From Nitratifractor sp. (GTDB taxonomy: Bacteria; Campylobacterota; Campylobacteria; Campylobacterales; Sulfurovaceae): a DNA stretch of 6,042 bases. Under the pieces are notes generated by a model, which did not search any database, had not been told where the DNA came from, and saw only the letters and a list, made by a program, of their open reading frames with translations. Both the position numbers and the translations under genes were made by a program. Positions within the stretch are counted from its first letter, which is position 1, and the number at the start of each line of letters is the position of its first letter. Location of the stretch: the NCBI GenBank assembly GCA_015490055.1, contig WFYP01000181.1, positions 1 to 6,042 of the forward strand, given 5' to 3'. Below are positions 1-4,736 of the stretch, in pieces.

Positions 1-1
1 T

Positions 2-442
2 ACTAAGACTACTACTAAGAAAGAGAGAGAGGGAAATTTTTATGAAGATAATAAAAACTCAATTTCTATGTATATCAAACATTTAGAGAAGAGCAGTGAT
101 ATTAGAAACAAAGAAGCCCATAAAAGCAAAATCATTAAAAAATTTATAGCTGAAGATAAACCGACAATAGAAGTTTTTGAAGATTGGAGGCTTGATATAA
201 ATATGAAAAACATTTTATTAAGTGCAAACGGCAAGACTTATAATCTGAAAGTAGAAAATAAAACAGATAAGTATTTTTTGAAAGAAGTTACAGCAAATAA
301 TTTTAATATTGTTTTACTATTTGAGGGAACTGACACTACTAAAGGCATATTTCAATTAAGGAATATAGTAGAAAATATCACAGAGGCAGTAAATTTCTTA
401 AGTAGAAAAGTTTGTAAAGAGGTTAATAAAGATGAGGTATGA
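2..442 (+). CDS. Hypothetical protein, 5' end probably outside the window
   Basis: The reading frame is open from base 2 to the TGA at 440-442. The first ATG in frame is at 68, but no ribosome binding site precedes it and the codons before it (2-67, a Lys/Thr/Glu-rich stretch) are uninterrupted, so the gene most likely begins upstream. Counted from ATG 68 the product is 124 residues. It is rich in Lys, Asn and Glu, with no signal peptide or membrane segment, so it is probably cytoplasmic. The C-terminal part (TKGIFQLRNIVENITEAVNF) looks helical. I recognise no family. It overlaps the next gene by 11 bases, which suggests translational coupling in one operon with the HTH gene and the recombinase downstream. 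A purine-rich site near 29-33 could serve an ATG at 43, but that frame stops after 14 codons. Confidence 0.6.
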   Translation, partial: TKTTTKKEREGNFYEDNKNSISMYIKHLEKSSDIRNKEAHKSKIIKKFIAEDKPTIEVFEDWRLDINMKNILLSANGKTYNLKVENKTDKYFLKEVTANNFNIVLLFEGTDTTKGIFQLRNIVENITEAVNFLSRKVCKEVNKDEV

Positions 443-833
443 CATAGGAAGAGTTATATTTGCTTTATATGCAAAAGAGGAGAGACTAACTTTTAACAAA
501 GTAAAAAGAATAATCACATACATTCATTTAAAGTACACTAGAGGGACAATCGACATTAAACTAGCCCATACTATGCTTTTAAAGGTTTTAAGCTCTCTAG
601 TGCCTTGTTGCACTATAAAAAACGATTTAAAAAGTTTTGACACTTCAAGAACTCTTAATATGATATTTAAAAATAAAAAAATTACTTATCAAGAAGCATT
701 TAATTTGATGGTGAATATTGAGTTAGAGCATAAAAAAAGAATAATTAACAGCAGTGTAGCCTATAAGTTGATGATAAAGACCCTAAGCTCTTTAAATGAT
801 AACTTTATTGATGAGGTTGTTATTTATGAATAG
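432..833 (+). CDS. Hypothetical protein with an internal duplication
   Basis: The 133-residue product starts at ATG 432 inside the end of the previous gene, with AAGAGG about ten bases upstream. Two halves align with each other: residues 7-56 and 73-121. Each has an R-start, an I/L-T-F/Y turn, a long helical stretch, and a closing pattern A-x-x-x-L/M-x-K-x-L-S-S-L (LLKVLSSL against MIKTLSSL). The linker contains a Cys pair (residues 59-60). The protein is basic and probably all-helical. No catalytic motif, signal peptide or clear membrane span is visible. Position between an unknown gene and an HTH/integrase pair suggests a mobile-element accessory role, but no function can be assigned. The stop overlaps the next start by eight bases. 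Confidence 0.72.
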   Translation: MRYDIGRVIFALYAKEERLTFNKVKRIITYIHLKYTRGTIDIKLAHTMLLKVLSSLVPCCTIKNDLKSFDTSRTLNMIFKNKKITYQEAFNLMVNIELEHKKRIINSSVAYKLMIKTLSSLNDNFIDEVVIYE

Positions 834-1068
834 GCTAGTAACAGAGTATTGCCAAGAACTACTAAAAGAACAAAACAAAGCAAAAACATTAAAGAATAAA
901 ATGAGTTTAAAAAAAGGAAGAAGTGCTTTAGAGTTTTATTTTATGCTCGATAATGGCTATAAATTATCTATTAGTAGGTGGGCAACTAGATGGGAGGTAT
1001 CAAAATCAACCTCTTCAATGTGGGTGCGAGAGTTTAAAGAGATATATAAGCAAAGTATGGGGTTGTGA
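826..1068 (+). CDS. Small helix-turn-helix DNA-binding protein
   Basis: I chose ATG 826 over an in-frame ATG at 796 because GAGG at 813-816 lies nine bases before 826 and because 826 overlaps the previous stop by only eight bases. The 80-residue product has a Lys-rich N-terminal half. From about residue 50 it carries a helix-turn-helix of the pattern S-I-S-R-W-A-x-R-W-x-V-S-K-S-T-x-x-x-W-V-R-E-F. That matches the HTH of phage and plasmid proteins of the form 'IRxLAxxWxVSKSTVxRWIxEF', where the second helix enters the major groove. It ends one base before the recombinase start, so it is almost certainly co-transcribed with it. It could act as an excisionase-like or regulatory partner. That role is inferred from position only; the HTH is visible directly. 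Confidence 0.75.
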   Translation: MNRLVTEYCQELLKEQNKAKTLKNKMSLKKGRSALEFYFMLDNGYKLSISRWATRWEVSKSTSSMWVREFKEIYKQSMGL

Positions 1069-1069
1069 A

Positions 1070-1495
1070 ATGCCTTACAACTCTAAAGAGTGGGAGAGTG
1101 TTAGTTATAGGAGCAATAAACTTATAGGCATTAAAAAGCATAAGAAAAACCCTCAAAAATTTATGCTAGAAGTAAATATAAAAAAGCTAAGAAAGAGAAA
1201 GTTTATAACACTTGAAAATAAGGGCGAAGAGCTTATAAGAGAGGTTATGGAACAGCATTCACTCTTTAGGCTAGAAATCAAGCAAGGTTATTTTATTGAG
1301 GCTAAGAGCTTTGAAGATATGTTTAAAAGAATGATGATGATTAAAAATATCTCTTACAACTGGAGGAAAATGCAAGAGGCAGCATTTACAAATCATATAA
1401 GCAAATTTATAGGACAAAAAAATCTAAGAGATATACGGGTGTATGATATAGATGAGATAATGATTAATGCAAGAGACAAAGCCCCCCGCAAGTAA
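1070..1495 (+). CDS. Tyrosine recombinase, N-terminal part (frameshifted)
   Basis: This frame starts at ATG 1070, one base after the preceding stop; a longer in-frame start at 953 would lie inside the HTH gene and is rejected. Residues 1-90 are a charged arm-type DNA-binding region (KKHKKNPQKFMLEVNIKKL...). From about residue 105 it reads as a helical core-binding (SAM-like) domain containing SYNWRKMQEAAFTNHISKFIG and LRDIRVYDIDEIM. That domain is cut short: after a run of six C at 1482-1487 the frame reads APRK and stops at 1493-1495, while the +1 frame continues directly with the rest of the core and the catalytic domain. Removing one C joins the parts into 370 residues (1070-2183), a normal size for an integrase. 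As written, this fragment alone has no catalytic residues. Confidence 0.78.
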   Translation: MPYNSKEWESVSYRSNKLIGIKKHKKNPQKFMLEVNIKKLRKRKFITLENKGEELIREVMEQHSLFRLEIKQGYFIEAKSFEDMFKRMMMIKNISYNWRKMQEAAFTNHISKFIGQKNLRDIRVYDIDEIMINARDKAPRK

Positions 1496-2183
1496 AAAAG
1501 CTATTATGGATATTATAAAATCTGTTTTAAGATATGCAAAAGAAGAGAAGATAATAAAAAATTTACCTTTAGAGATAAGACATAATATCAAGGTAAATGC
1601 ACTACACCAAAAGACATTAGTTACAAATGCACAAAGCAAGTTTATAGCAGTACATAAAGCAATTACAACAGAGTTTAAAGATAACCCTGCAATGCTATGT
1701 ATTTTCTTATTTGGATTATATGGGCGAAGAAAAACAGAGGTTTTAAAAATGGAGTGGAAGCATATAGACTTTGTAAACGAGCAGTACACTATACCAAGTA
1801 ACAACTCTAAGATAAAAATATCTTTTGTATTTTCTCTACCTGATGAAATAATACAAGCACTTCAAAGAATACAAGGAATAAAAAGAGGGTTAATATTTAA
1901 GAATGGAAGTAATAATAAAAGATATACAAATATTCAAAAGCAAATAGAGATTATTAGATATTCTTCAAAATGGGGTGATTATACATTTCATAGTATGCGA
2001 AACTTACTAGCAAGTAATTTGCACTCAAGAGGAGTAAGTAGCAGTTATATAAGCAGTGTATTAGGACATACAAACCCAAACACTATTAAGCAATACTTGA
2101 CAATGGAGAGAACTCATCCCATCATAGAAGAAGAAGTTAATAAGACATTATACGGTACGAAAAGCTTTATTATAAGCTCTTAA
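1467..2183 (+). CDS. Tyrosine recombinase, catalytic part (frameshifted)
   Basis: This is the second part of the same integrase, in the +1 frame. The ATG at 1467 has only a weak upstream purine stretch (GATGAG), so it is probably not a natural start; real homology should begin at about codon 8 (ASKKAIM). The catalytic domain is complete. Counting from ATG 1467, Arg I is R88 in GRRKTEV, the hairpin lysine is K115 or K117, the H-x-x-R box is H175/R178 in FHSMRN, the second His is H201 in LGH, and the nucleophile is Y210 in TIKQY. Such enzymes cut and rejoin attachment sites through a 3'-phosphotyrosine link. The domain shows no decay apart from the frameshift, so the lesion is recent, a sequencing error, or bypassed in translation. 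A hairpin terminator follows the stop. Confidence 0.88.
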   Translation: MQETKPPASKKAIMDIIKSVLRYAKEEKIIKNLPLEIRHNIKVNALHQKTLVTNAQSKFIAVHKAITTEFKDNPAMLCIFLFGLYGRRKTEVLKMEWKHIDFVNEQYTIPSNNSKIKISFVFSLPDEIIQALQRIQGIKRGLIFKNGSNNKRYTNIQKQIEIIRYSSKWGDYTFHSMRNLLASNLHSRGVSSSYISSVLGHTNPNTIKQYLTMERTHPIIEEEVNKTLYGTKSFIISS

Positions 2184-2215
2184 GCTTGTGTATGGCTCTA
2201 GGTTATGAACAAATA

Positions 2216-2248
2216 AGCCTCTAAAACCTCAATGGTTAGGGCTTTTTT
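2216..2248 (+). terminator. Rho-independent terminator after the recombinase
   Basis: An arm AGCC-CT-AACC (with a bulged T and a bulged A) pairs with GGTT-AG-GGCT around the loop TCAAT. It is followed directly by T6 at 2243-2248. It lies 32 bases after the recombinase stop and is the only strong terminator-like hairpin in this stretch, so it probably ends the 2-2183 transcription unit. Confidence 0.65.
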
Positions 2249-2268
2249 GATATGTTTTAAATATGCTA

Positions 2269-2290
2269 GGTTACAGTGCAGGGTTACAGT
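2269..2290 (+). repeat. Direct repeat GGTTACAGT, 13-base period
   Basis: GGTTACAGT occurs at 2269-2277 and 2282-2290. A third, one-mismatch version of the longer GGTTACAGTGC lies at 2485-2495 (GGTTACGGTGC). Just downstream of a recombinase, such repeats are candidate arm or core sites of an attachment region, but no matching second attachment site is visible in the window. Confidence 0.45.
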
Positions 2291-2324
2291 TCTATTTTAT
2301 TGCAGAAAAATATACAATTTACAC

Positions 2325-2396
2325 CATAAACAAGGTGCGAAACTTAAAAAAGTTGTGAAAAGGTGGCAATTACTGACAACTTTAACATAAACAAGG
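2325..2396 (+). repeat. Direct repeat CATAAACAAGG, two copies 61 bases apart
   Basis: The 11-mer occurs at 2325-2335 and again at 2386-2396, flanking the hairpin at 2349-2383. An inverted partial copy (TTGTTTAT) lies at 2432-2439. The copies are followed by different sequence, so this is a repeated short site and not a longer duplication. Confidence 0.55.
2349..2383. repeat. Perfect 8-bp inverted repeat (hairpin)
   Basis: AAAGTTGT at 2349-2356 is matched perfectly by ACAACTTT at 2376-2383, with a 19-base loop. It sits between two direct copies of CATAAACAAGG, which makes it look like a designed structure rather than chance. It could be a protein-binding or strand-processing site; nothing shows which. 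Confidence 0.5.
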
Positions 2397-2613
2397 CGGG
2401 GGCGGGTTTAATCTCTAGGTATAATCAGCTGTTGTTTATCGACACCACTAATAAGTTTGAACAAAAACCGATTTTATAGGGTCGGGTTACGGTGCTAATC
2501 TTAAAGCTTAAAGGGCTTCACTCAAAACCTCTTTTTTGCTTTAAGTTTAAAATAGTGCAAATTATAATAATAATAGTCATTATATGTACTAGAGAAAACT
2601 ATTAAAAAAGTGT

Positions 2614-2827
2614 TTAAGGTTTGCAGAATGCCCTGAAACTTAATTAAGTTTAGAGGGTTAAAAGAGCATTTTCCACTCGAACCTTAAGCGAAAACACCCC
2701 GTTTAAGCTTCCAAAACTTAAACTTAAGTAACTCTTTGATATAACCATACAGTAAACACCTATAAATAGGGGTTTTAAGGTTTTATTCAATAGAATGTGC
2801 ATTATGTTAACCACTTTGTAACCTTAA
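2614..2827. repeat. Cluster of AACCTTAA motifs on both strands
   Basis: The octamer appears as AACCTTAA at 2680-2687 and 2820-2827 (both followed by GC) and as its complement TTAAGGTT at 2614-2621 and 2775-2782. Related AACTTAAG/CTTAAAC forms lie at 2717-2728. In sequence of this composition I would expect well under one copy in 700 bases. The arrangement suggests repeated binding sites for one protein, such as a regulator, excisionase or replication protein. Confidence 0.5.
2631..2657. repeat. 16-bp perfect palindrome with flanking arms
   Basis: AAACTTAATTAAGTTT at 2636-2651 is a perfect palindrome. Outside it, CCCT (2631-2634) and AGGG (2654-2657) can pair across a one- and two-base bulge, extending the arms to 12 pairs. 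It may be an operator or a cruciform site. It shares the TTAA-centred character of the AACCTTAA motifs around it. Confidence 0.6.
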
Positions 2828-2834
2828 GCACTAT

Positions 2835-2885
2835 ATTACATAATAACTTGACTTTATTCTATATATTATGCAATAATTACATAAT
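2835..2885. promoter_or_regulatory. Candidate autoregulatory operator
   Basis: The half-sites ATTATGCAAT (2865-2874) and ATTACATAAT (2876-2885) form an inverted repeat around one central base, with nine of ten pairs matching. A further exact ATTACATAAT lies at 2835-2844, 41 bases (about four helical turns) upstream, on the other side of the -35 box. The layout, covering the promoter just before an HTH gene, is what a self-repressing phage or element regulator would use. Confidence 0.55.
2848..2877 (+). promoter_or_regulatory. Sigma-70-type promoter for the small-gene operon
   Basis: TTGACT at 2848-2853 (five of six consensus bases) and AATAAT at 2872-2877 (five of six) are separated by 18 bases. 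Transcription would begin around 2884, giving a short leader that contains the AAGGAG ribosome binding site of the gene at 2907. The -10 element lies inside a palindrome, so the promoter is probably repressible. Confidence 0.55.
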
Positions 2886-2906
2886 CAAACAAAAGGAGAG
2901 CTAAAA

Positions 2907-3095
2907 TTGACAGATACACAAATTGCTGAAAACTTAAATATAAAACTAAGAACATTAGCAAATTGGAAAAAAGAACGACCTAAACTCTATAATCGTTTGA
3001 AATGGAGTTATAAAGCAGAACAGCTTTTAGAAGATATAGAACTTCAATCTAATAGTATAGAAGCAAAGGTTAATGAGTTGTTGAAAGACAGATAG
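2907..3095 (+). CDS. Small HTH regulator, TTG start
   Basis: AAGGAG at 2893-2898, eight bases before TTG 2907, fixes the start; the frame has no ATG at all. The 62-residue product begins at once with a helix-turn-helix: TQIAENLN is the first helix, then a turn at IKL, then RTLANWKKER as recognition helix. This resembles Cro/C1 and terminase-small-subunit-like HTHs (xxEIAxxLxISxxTxxNWKK). The C-terminal half (residues 35-62) is a charged helix suited to dimerisation. No other domain is present. It is the first gene of the operon and has a palindrome over its promoter, so an autorepressor role is the best guess. A packaging-type HTH role cannot be excluded. Confidence 0.75.
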   Translation: MTDTQIAENLNIKLRTLANWKKERPKLYNRLKWSYKAEQLLEDIELQSNSIEAKVNELLKDR

Positions 3096-3151
3096 AACAC
3101 AGCCCACCCGACCAAGAACGAGCTGAGATAAACCCAATAGGAATTTACAAA

Positions 3152-3247
3152 ATGAATTATATCGAAACGATAGAGCAAATAAAAATAAGATTAGAAAAAA
3201 ACGATAAAAGTAGTGTATATTATAATTTAACAGTGAAAGAGGCTTAA
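3152..3247 (+). CDS. Possible 31-residue micro-protein
   Basis: ATG 3152 is preceded by AGGAA about eight bases upstream and opens a 31-codon frame ending at TAA 3245-3247. The product (MNYIETIEQIKIRLEKNDKS...) looks like one amphipathic helix followed by a polar tail. It ends one base before the next ATG, and its last codons contain that gene's GAGG ribosome binding site, as expected for coupled translation. Without it there would be a 153-base gap in an otherwise tight operon. No family is recognised; small size leaves real doubt. Confidence 0.5.
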   Translation: MNYIETIEQIKIRLEKNDKSSVYYNLTVKEA

Positions 3248-3248
3248 A

Positions 3249-3494
3249 ATGAGTAAGCAAATAGATTTCAATAAGTTTGTAAATAGTGACTGTATAAATG
3301 AGAAGTTGGATGTTTTTAAAGGTGTCCATAATCTATTAGAGGCATTAGAATTTTTTACTAGTACTGGCACTAATGAATGGGATAGTTATGCTTTTAAAGC
3401 TTTACAAGTAGCTATGAAGCAAGGTATTGAGGAAATAGAAGCTCTAAAACCTAGTATTGAGTATATGGGCGATTTTATGAGAGATAGTAAATGA
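3249..3494 (+). CDS. Hypothetical protein, 81 residues
   Basis: ATG 3249 has GAGG at 3239-3242, six to seven bases upstream. The product is acidic and probably helical: residues 1-20 are polar, residues 21-37 (DVFKGVHNLLEALEFFT) form an amphipathic helix, and residues 44-66 (WDSYAFKALQVAMKQGIEEIEAL) form another. No signal peptide, membrane span or metal site is seen. The size and character are those of small soluble proteins of unknown function common in phage and integrative-element early regions. It shares ATGA with the next gene, so the two are translationally coupled. Confidence 0.7.
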   Translation: MSKQIDFNKFVNSDCINEKLDVFKGVHNLLEALEFFTSTGTNEWDSYAFKALQVAMKQGIEEIEALKPSIEYMGDFMRDSK

Positions 3495-3658
3495 AAATTT
3501 CCATTACATACGAGACAGCAAAAGCAATTCTACTTATAGAAGATAGATATTACTTTGATTTATTTGAGCAGATACGAACACAAGTAAGCGAAGAGTACCA
3601 AATGAGAAATGCCATCATAGAGATAGCCCAAGAGATAAAAGAGCAAGGGGTTAAATAG
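3491..3658 (+). CDS. Hypothetical protein, 55 residues
   Basis: ATG 3491 overlaps the previous TGA in an ATGA junction, with a purine-rich GAGAGA stretch a few bases upstream. The 55-residue product begins MKISITYETAKAILLIEDRY, a short strand followed by helices, and continues with a charged helix (SEEYQMRNAIIEIAQEIKEQ). It is soluble and of unknown function. Tight overlap at both ends supports it as a real gene, although it is too short for most gene finders' default cut-offs. Confidence 0.6.
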   Translation: MKISITYETAKAILLIEDRYYFDLFEQIRTQVSEEYQMRNAIIEIAQEIKEQGVK

Positions 3659-3741
3659 TGAGCTACTTAACAATGAAATATAAACTAATACTGCTTGAAG
3701 CAGTTATTAATCAAATCAAAAAGGAGGATATAAAGAAGTGA
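3658..3741 (+). CDS. Possible 27-residue leader-type ORF
   Basis: GTG 3658 overlaps the last base of the previous TAG, and the frame ends at TGA 3739-3741, overlapping the next GTG (GTGA). The 27 residues (starting MSYLTMKYKLILLEAVINQI) would form a hydrophobic-to-basic helix. Its own ribosome binding site would be AAGGGG within 3645-3650. Its last third carries AAGGAGG for the next gene. It may encode a micro-protein or simply keep ribosomes moving to the next start; evidence is positional only. Confidence 0.35.
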   Translation: MSYLTMKYKLILLEAVINQIKKEDIKK

Positions 3742-4112
3742 GTAAATTAGCGATAAATACTAATAGAGGAGCAAAGATGAAAAAAGAACTAAAAAAAGCT
3801 TATAAAAAATTAGCAAAGTATGAAAGAAAGTTTCAAGATATGGAAGAGAGATTAGTAAGGCTTAGAGTAAGTGCTGATTTAAACAGAACAAGAGCTCATG
3901 AAGCCGAGACAGCATTAAAGGACTTGAAGAGTGCATTAAAACAAAAAGATAGCACAGAGTGGTATGAGAAAAGGATAAACGACCTTGAAGAGATGCTTAG
4001 CAATGGTGTATCTACTCGAACAAGTTACGGCGATATGATAGCTCAAAATAAAGCTTTTTCTAAAGAAGTTAGAGAGCTAAGACTAAGAGTATATGGAAGA
4101 ATGAAAAAGTAA
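3738..4112 (+). CDS. Coiled-coil-like hypothetical protein
   Basis: Two starts are possible. GTG 3738 has AAGGAGG (3721-3727) ten bases upstream and gives 124 residues. ATG 3777 has AGGAG (3767-3771) five bases upstream and gives 111 residues. The second has better spacing and removes a non-helical N-terminus, so either may be used. From residue 14 the protein is highly charged with heptad-like spacing (KKELKKAYKKLAKYERKFQD, then EERLVRLRV, ETALKDLKSALKQ and RINDLEEML), which predicts a long coiled coil of roughly 80 residues. A Gly/Ser/Thr break (SNGVSTRTSYGDM) and a basic helical tail follow. No enzymatic motif is seen. It is the last gene of the operon and may be a structural or scaffold-like protein; its function is unknown. 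Confidence 0.72.
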   Translation: MSKLAINTNRGAKMKKELKKAYKKLAKYERKFQDMEERLVRLRVSADLNRTRAHEAETALKDLKSALKQKDSTEWYEKRINDLEEMLSNGVSTRTSYGDMIAQNKAFSKEVRELRLRVYGRMKK

Positions 4113-4163
4113 AAGATAGACTTAAAATTAAATACTACTTAGGGCATAACTTTAGTTACTAAT

Positions 4164-4193
4164 AAAGGGAGTCATTTCAACCGACACCCTTTT
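4164..4193 (+). terminator. Hairpin after the small-gene operon
   Basis: AAAGGG (4164-4169) pairs with CCCTTT (4187-4192), and inside an A/A mismatch GTC (4171-4173) pairs with GAC (4183-4185). The T-tract is only four bases and partly inside the stem, so this is a modest terminator at best. Its position 51 bases after the last operon gene supports that use. Confidence 0.4.
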
Positions 4194-4203
4194 AAGAGGT
4201 CGA

Positions 4204-4230
4204 ACAATTAGCGACTATACCGACAATTAG
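4204..4230 (+). repeat. Direct repeat ACAATTAG, 19-base period
   Basis: ACAATTAG occurs at 4204-4211 and 4223-4230, each preceded by CGA or CG and surrounded by GTCG/CGAC half-sites. It may be part of a control region for the gene at 4347. The copies are short and could be coincidental. Confidence 0.3.
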
Positions 4231-4289
4231 TAGGGTCAGGTAAGACACAAAAGACACGATAATCAAATACTTAAACGCGGACTTTTCAT

Positions 4290-4308
4290 AATACCCCTAT
4301 GGGGTATT
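4290..4308. promoter_or_regulatory. 19-bp palindrome, likely operator of the next gene
   Basis: AATACCCCTATGGGGTATT is a perfect inverted repeat of eight-base arms around TAT. It overlaps a possible -10 element (CATAAT, 4287-4292) and lies 38 bases before ATG 4347. The downstream gene encodes a small putative DNA-binding protein, so autoregulation is plausible. Its half-site ATACCCCTAT recurs exactly at 4778-4787. Confidence 0.55.
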
Positions 4309-4346
4309 TAACCAATAAGTAAAAAAGGTTAAAAAAGAGGTTAAAA

Positions 4347-4556
4347 ATGACAGAAGAAAAAATCACTCTTGAATTTTGGGAAATGAAGAGCAGAATACAA
4401 AAGCCTACAATGAAAAATAAAACAATAGGCACTCTTGAAGATATTGCGAAAAGATATAAAATATCTATTAGTGAAGTTATAGAGAAGATTTTATATAATG
4501 AAATAGACTACGAAAAAGAGCATAAATCTTTTAAAGATAATTTTATGCAGTTCTAA
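4347..4556 (+). CDS. Small putative DNA-binding protein (RHH or HTH type)
   Basis: AGAGG six to seven bases before ATG 4347 supports the start. The 69-residue product has a short strand-like N-terminus (KITLEFWEM) and a basic linker (residues 14-26). It then has the two-helix unit TLEDIAKRYKISISEVIEKI at about residues 29-48. That unit resembles the second part of CopG/Arc-type ribbon-helix-helix proteins (xxLxxxAxxxxISxSExIxxxI) and could also be read as an HTH. The acidic tail ends in Phe. The gene stands alone between two non-coding stretches and downstream of a strong palindrome, which suits a self-controlling regulator. Target and partner are unknown. The fold call is tentative. Confidence 0.65.
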   Translation: MTEEKITLEFWEMKSRIQKPTMKNKTIGTLEDIAKRYKISISEVIEKILYNEIDYEKEHKSFKDNFMQF

Positions 4557-4596
4557 AGTATTCGTGCTTATGATGGAGGGTATATCTTGAAACTAT

Positions 4597-4637
4597 GAGA
4601 AAGGAGTATTTGTTAATCGACCCCTAGTCTCTTTTTT
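4597..4637 (+). terminator. Weak terminator-like hairpin
   Basis: GAGA..GG (4597-4604) can pair with CC...TCTC (ending 4631) across small internal loops, and T6 follows at 4632-4637. The stem is poor; the T-run and the position 40 bases after the 4347-4556 gene are the main support. Confidence 0.3.
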
Positions 4638-4683
4638 ATCGCCAATGAAATTGAAAATAATTAAATAGGTAACAGTAAAAAGC

Positions 4684-4689
4684 TATAAT
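4684..4689 (+). promoter_or_regulatory. Perfect TATAAT -10 box
   Basis: TATAAT at 4684-4689 has no convincing -35 at normal spacing (TTGAAA at 4651-4656 is too far). Promoters in this phylum often rely on the -10 box and an A/T-rich upstream region, which is present. It would drive a transcript beginning just before the hairpin at 4698-4736 and could lead into the integrase. Confidence 0.4.
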
Positions 4690-4697
4690 ATACTTAC

Positions 4698-4736
4698 AAA
4701 ATCAAAAGCTTTTAAAAACAGAGTCACTTTGATTTT
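4698..4736. repeat. 9-bp A/T inverted repeat
   Basis: AAAATCAAA (4698-4706) and TTTGATTTT (4728-4736) are exact complements with a 21-base loop. The left arm overlaps a second palindrome, AAAAGCTTTT (4704-4713). It directly follows the TATAAT box, so it would fold at the 5' end of that transcript. An A/T-only stem is weak, and an att-site or protein-binding role is equally possible. Confidence 0.4.

Larger units (their letters stand above)
2249..2834. other. Repeat-rich non-coding region between two units
   Basis: No credible gene lies between the recombinase terminator and the next promoter; only very short frames exist on either strand. The region is not featureless. It holds GGTTACAGT twice (2269-2277, 2282-2290) and a near copy at 2485-2495. 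CATAAACAAGG occurs twice (2325-2335, 2386-2396) around a hairpin, followed by a G-rich run (2395-2406). Perfect TATAAT boxes lie at 2420-2425 and 2563-2568. An inverted pair CTTAAAGC/GCTTTAAG lies at 2500-2507 and 2538-2545. A 16-bp palindrome is at 2636-2651, and four copies of AACCTTAA occur on both strands (2614-2827). This density fits a control region, attachment region or replication origin of a mobile element. I cannot tell which, and no DnaA box matching the epsilonproteobacterial pattern stands out. Confidence 0.6.

Noticed and set aside
40..234. 64-codon frame on the - strand resembling a membrane peptide
   Set aside because: It lies opposite the first + strand gene and has no ribosome binding site or context.
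796..825. Upstream ATG 796 for the HTH gene
   Set aside because: It would overlap the previous gene by 38 bases; ATG 826 has a GAGG site at proper spacing and a normal short overlap.
1424..1804. 126-codon frame on the - strand
   Set aside because: It is antisense to the well-supported recombinase catalytic domain and its hydrophobic, Cys-rich translation is typical of a shadow frame.
2783..2793. TTATTCAAT as a DnaA box
   Set aside because: It is a single imperfect copy without a cluster, so it is not evidence of an origin.
2249..2834. Repeats as a CRISPR array
   Set aside because: The repeats are short, in both orientations, and irregularly spaced, with no cas genes in the window.
3027..3329. 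100-codon frame on the - strand, hydrophobic
   Set aside because: It is antisense to three + strand genes with ribosome binding sites, and its Phe/Leu richness follows from the complement of Lys/Glu-rich coding DNA.
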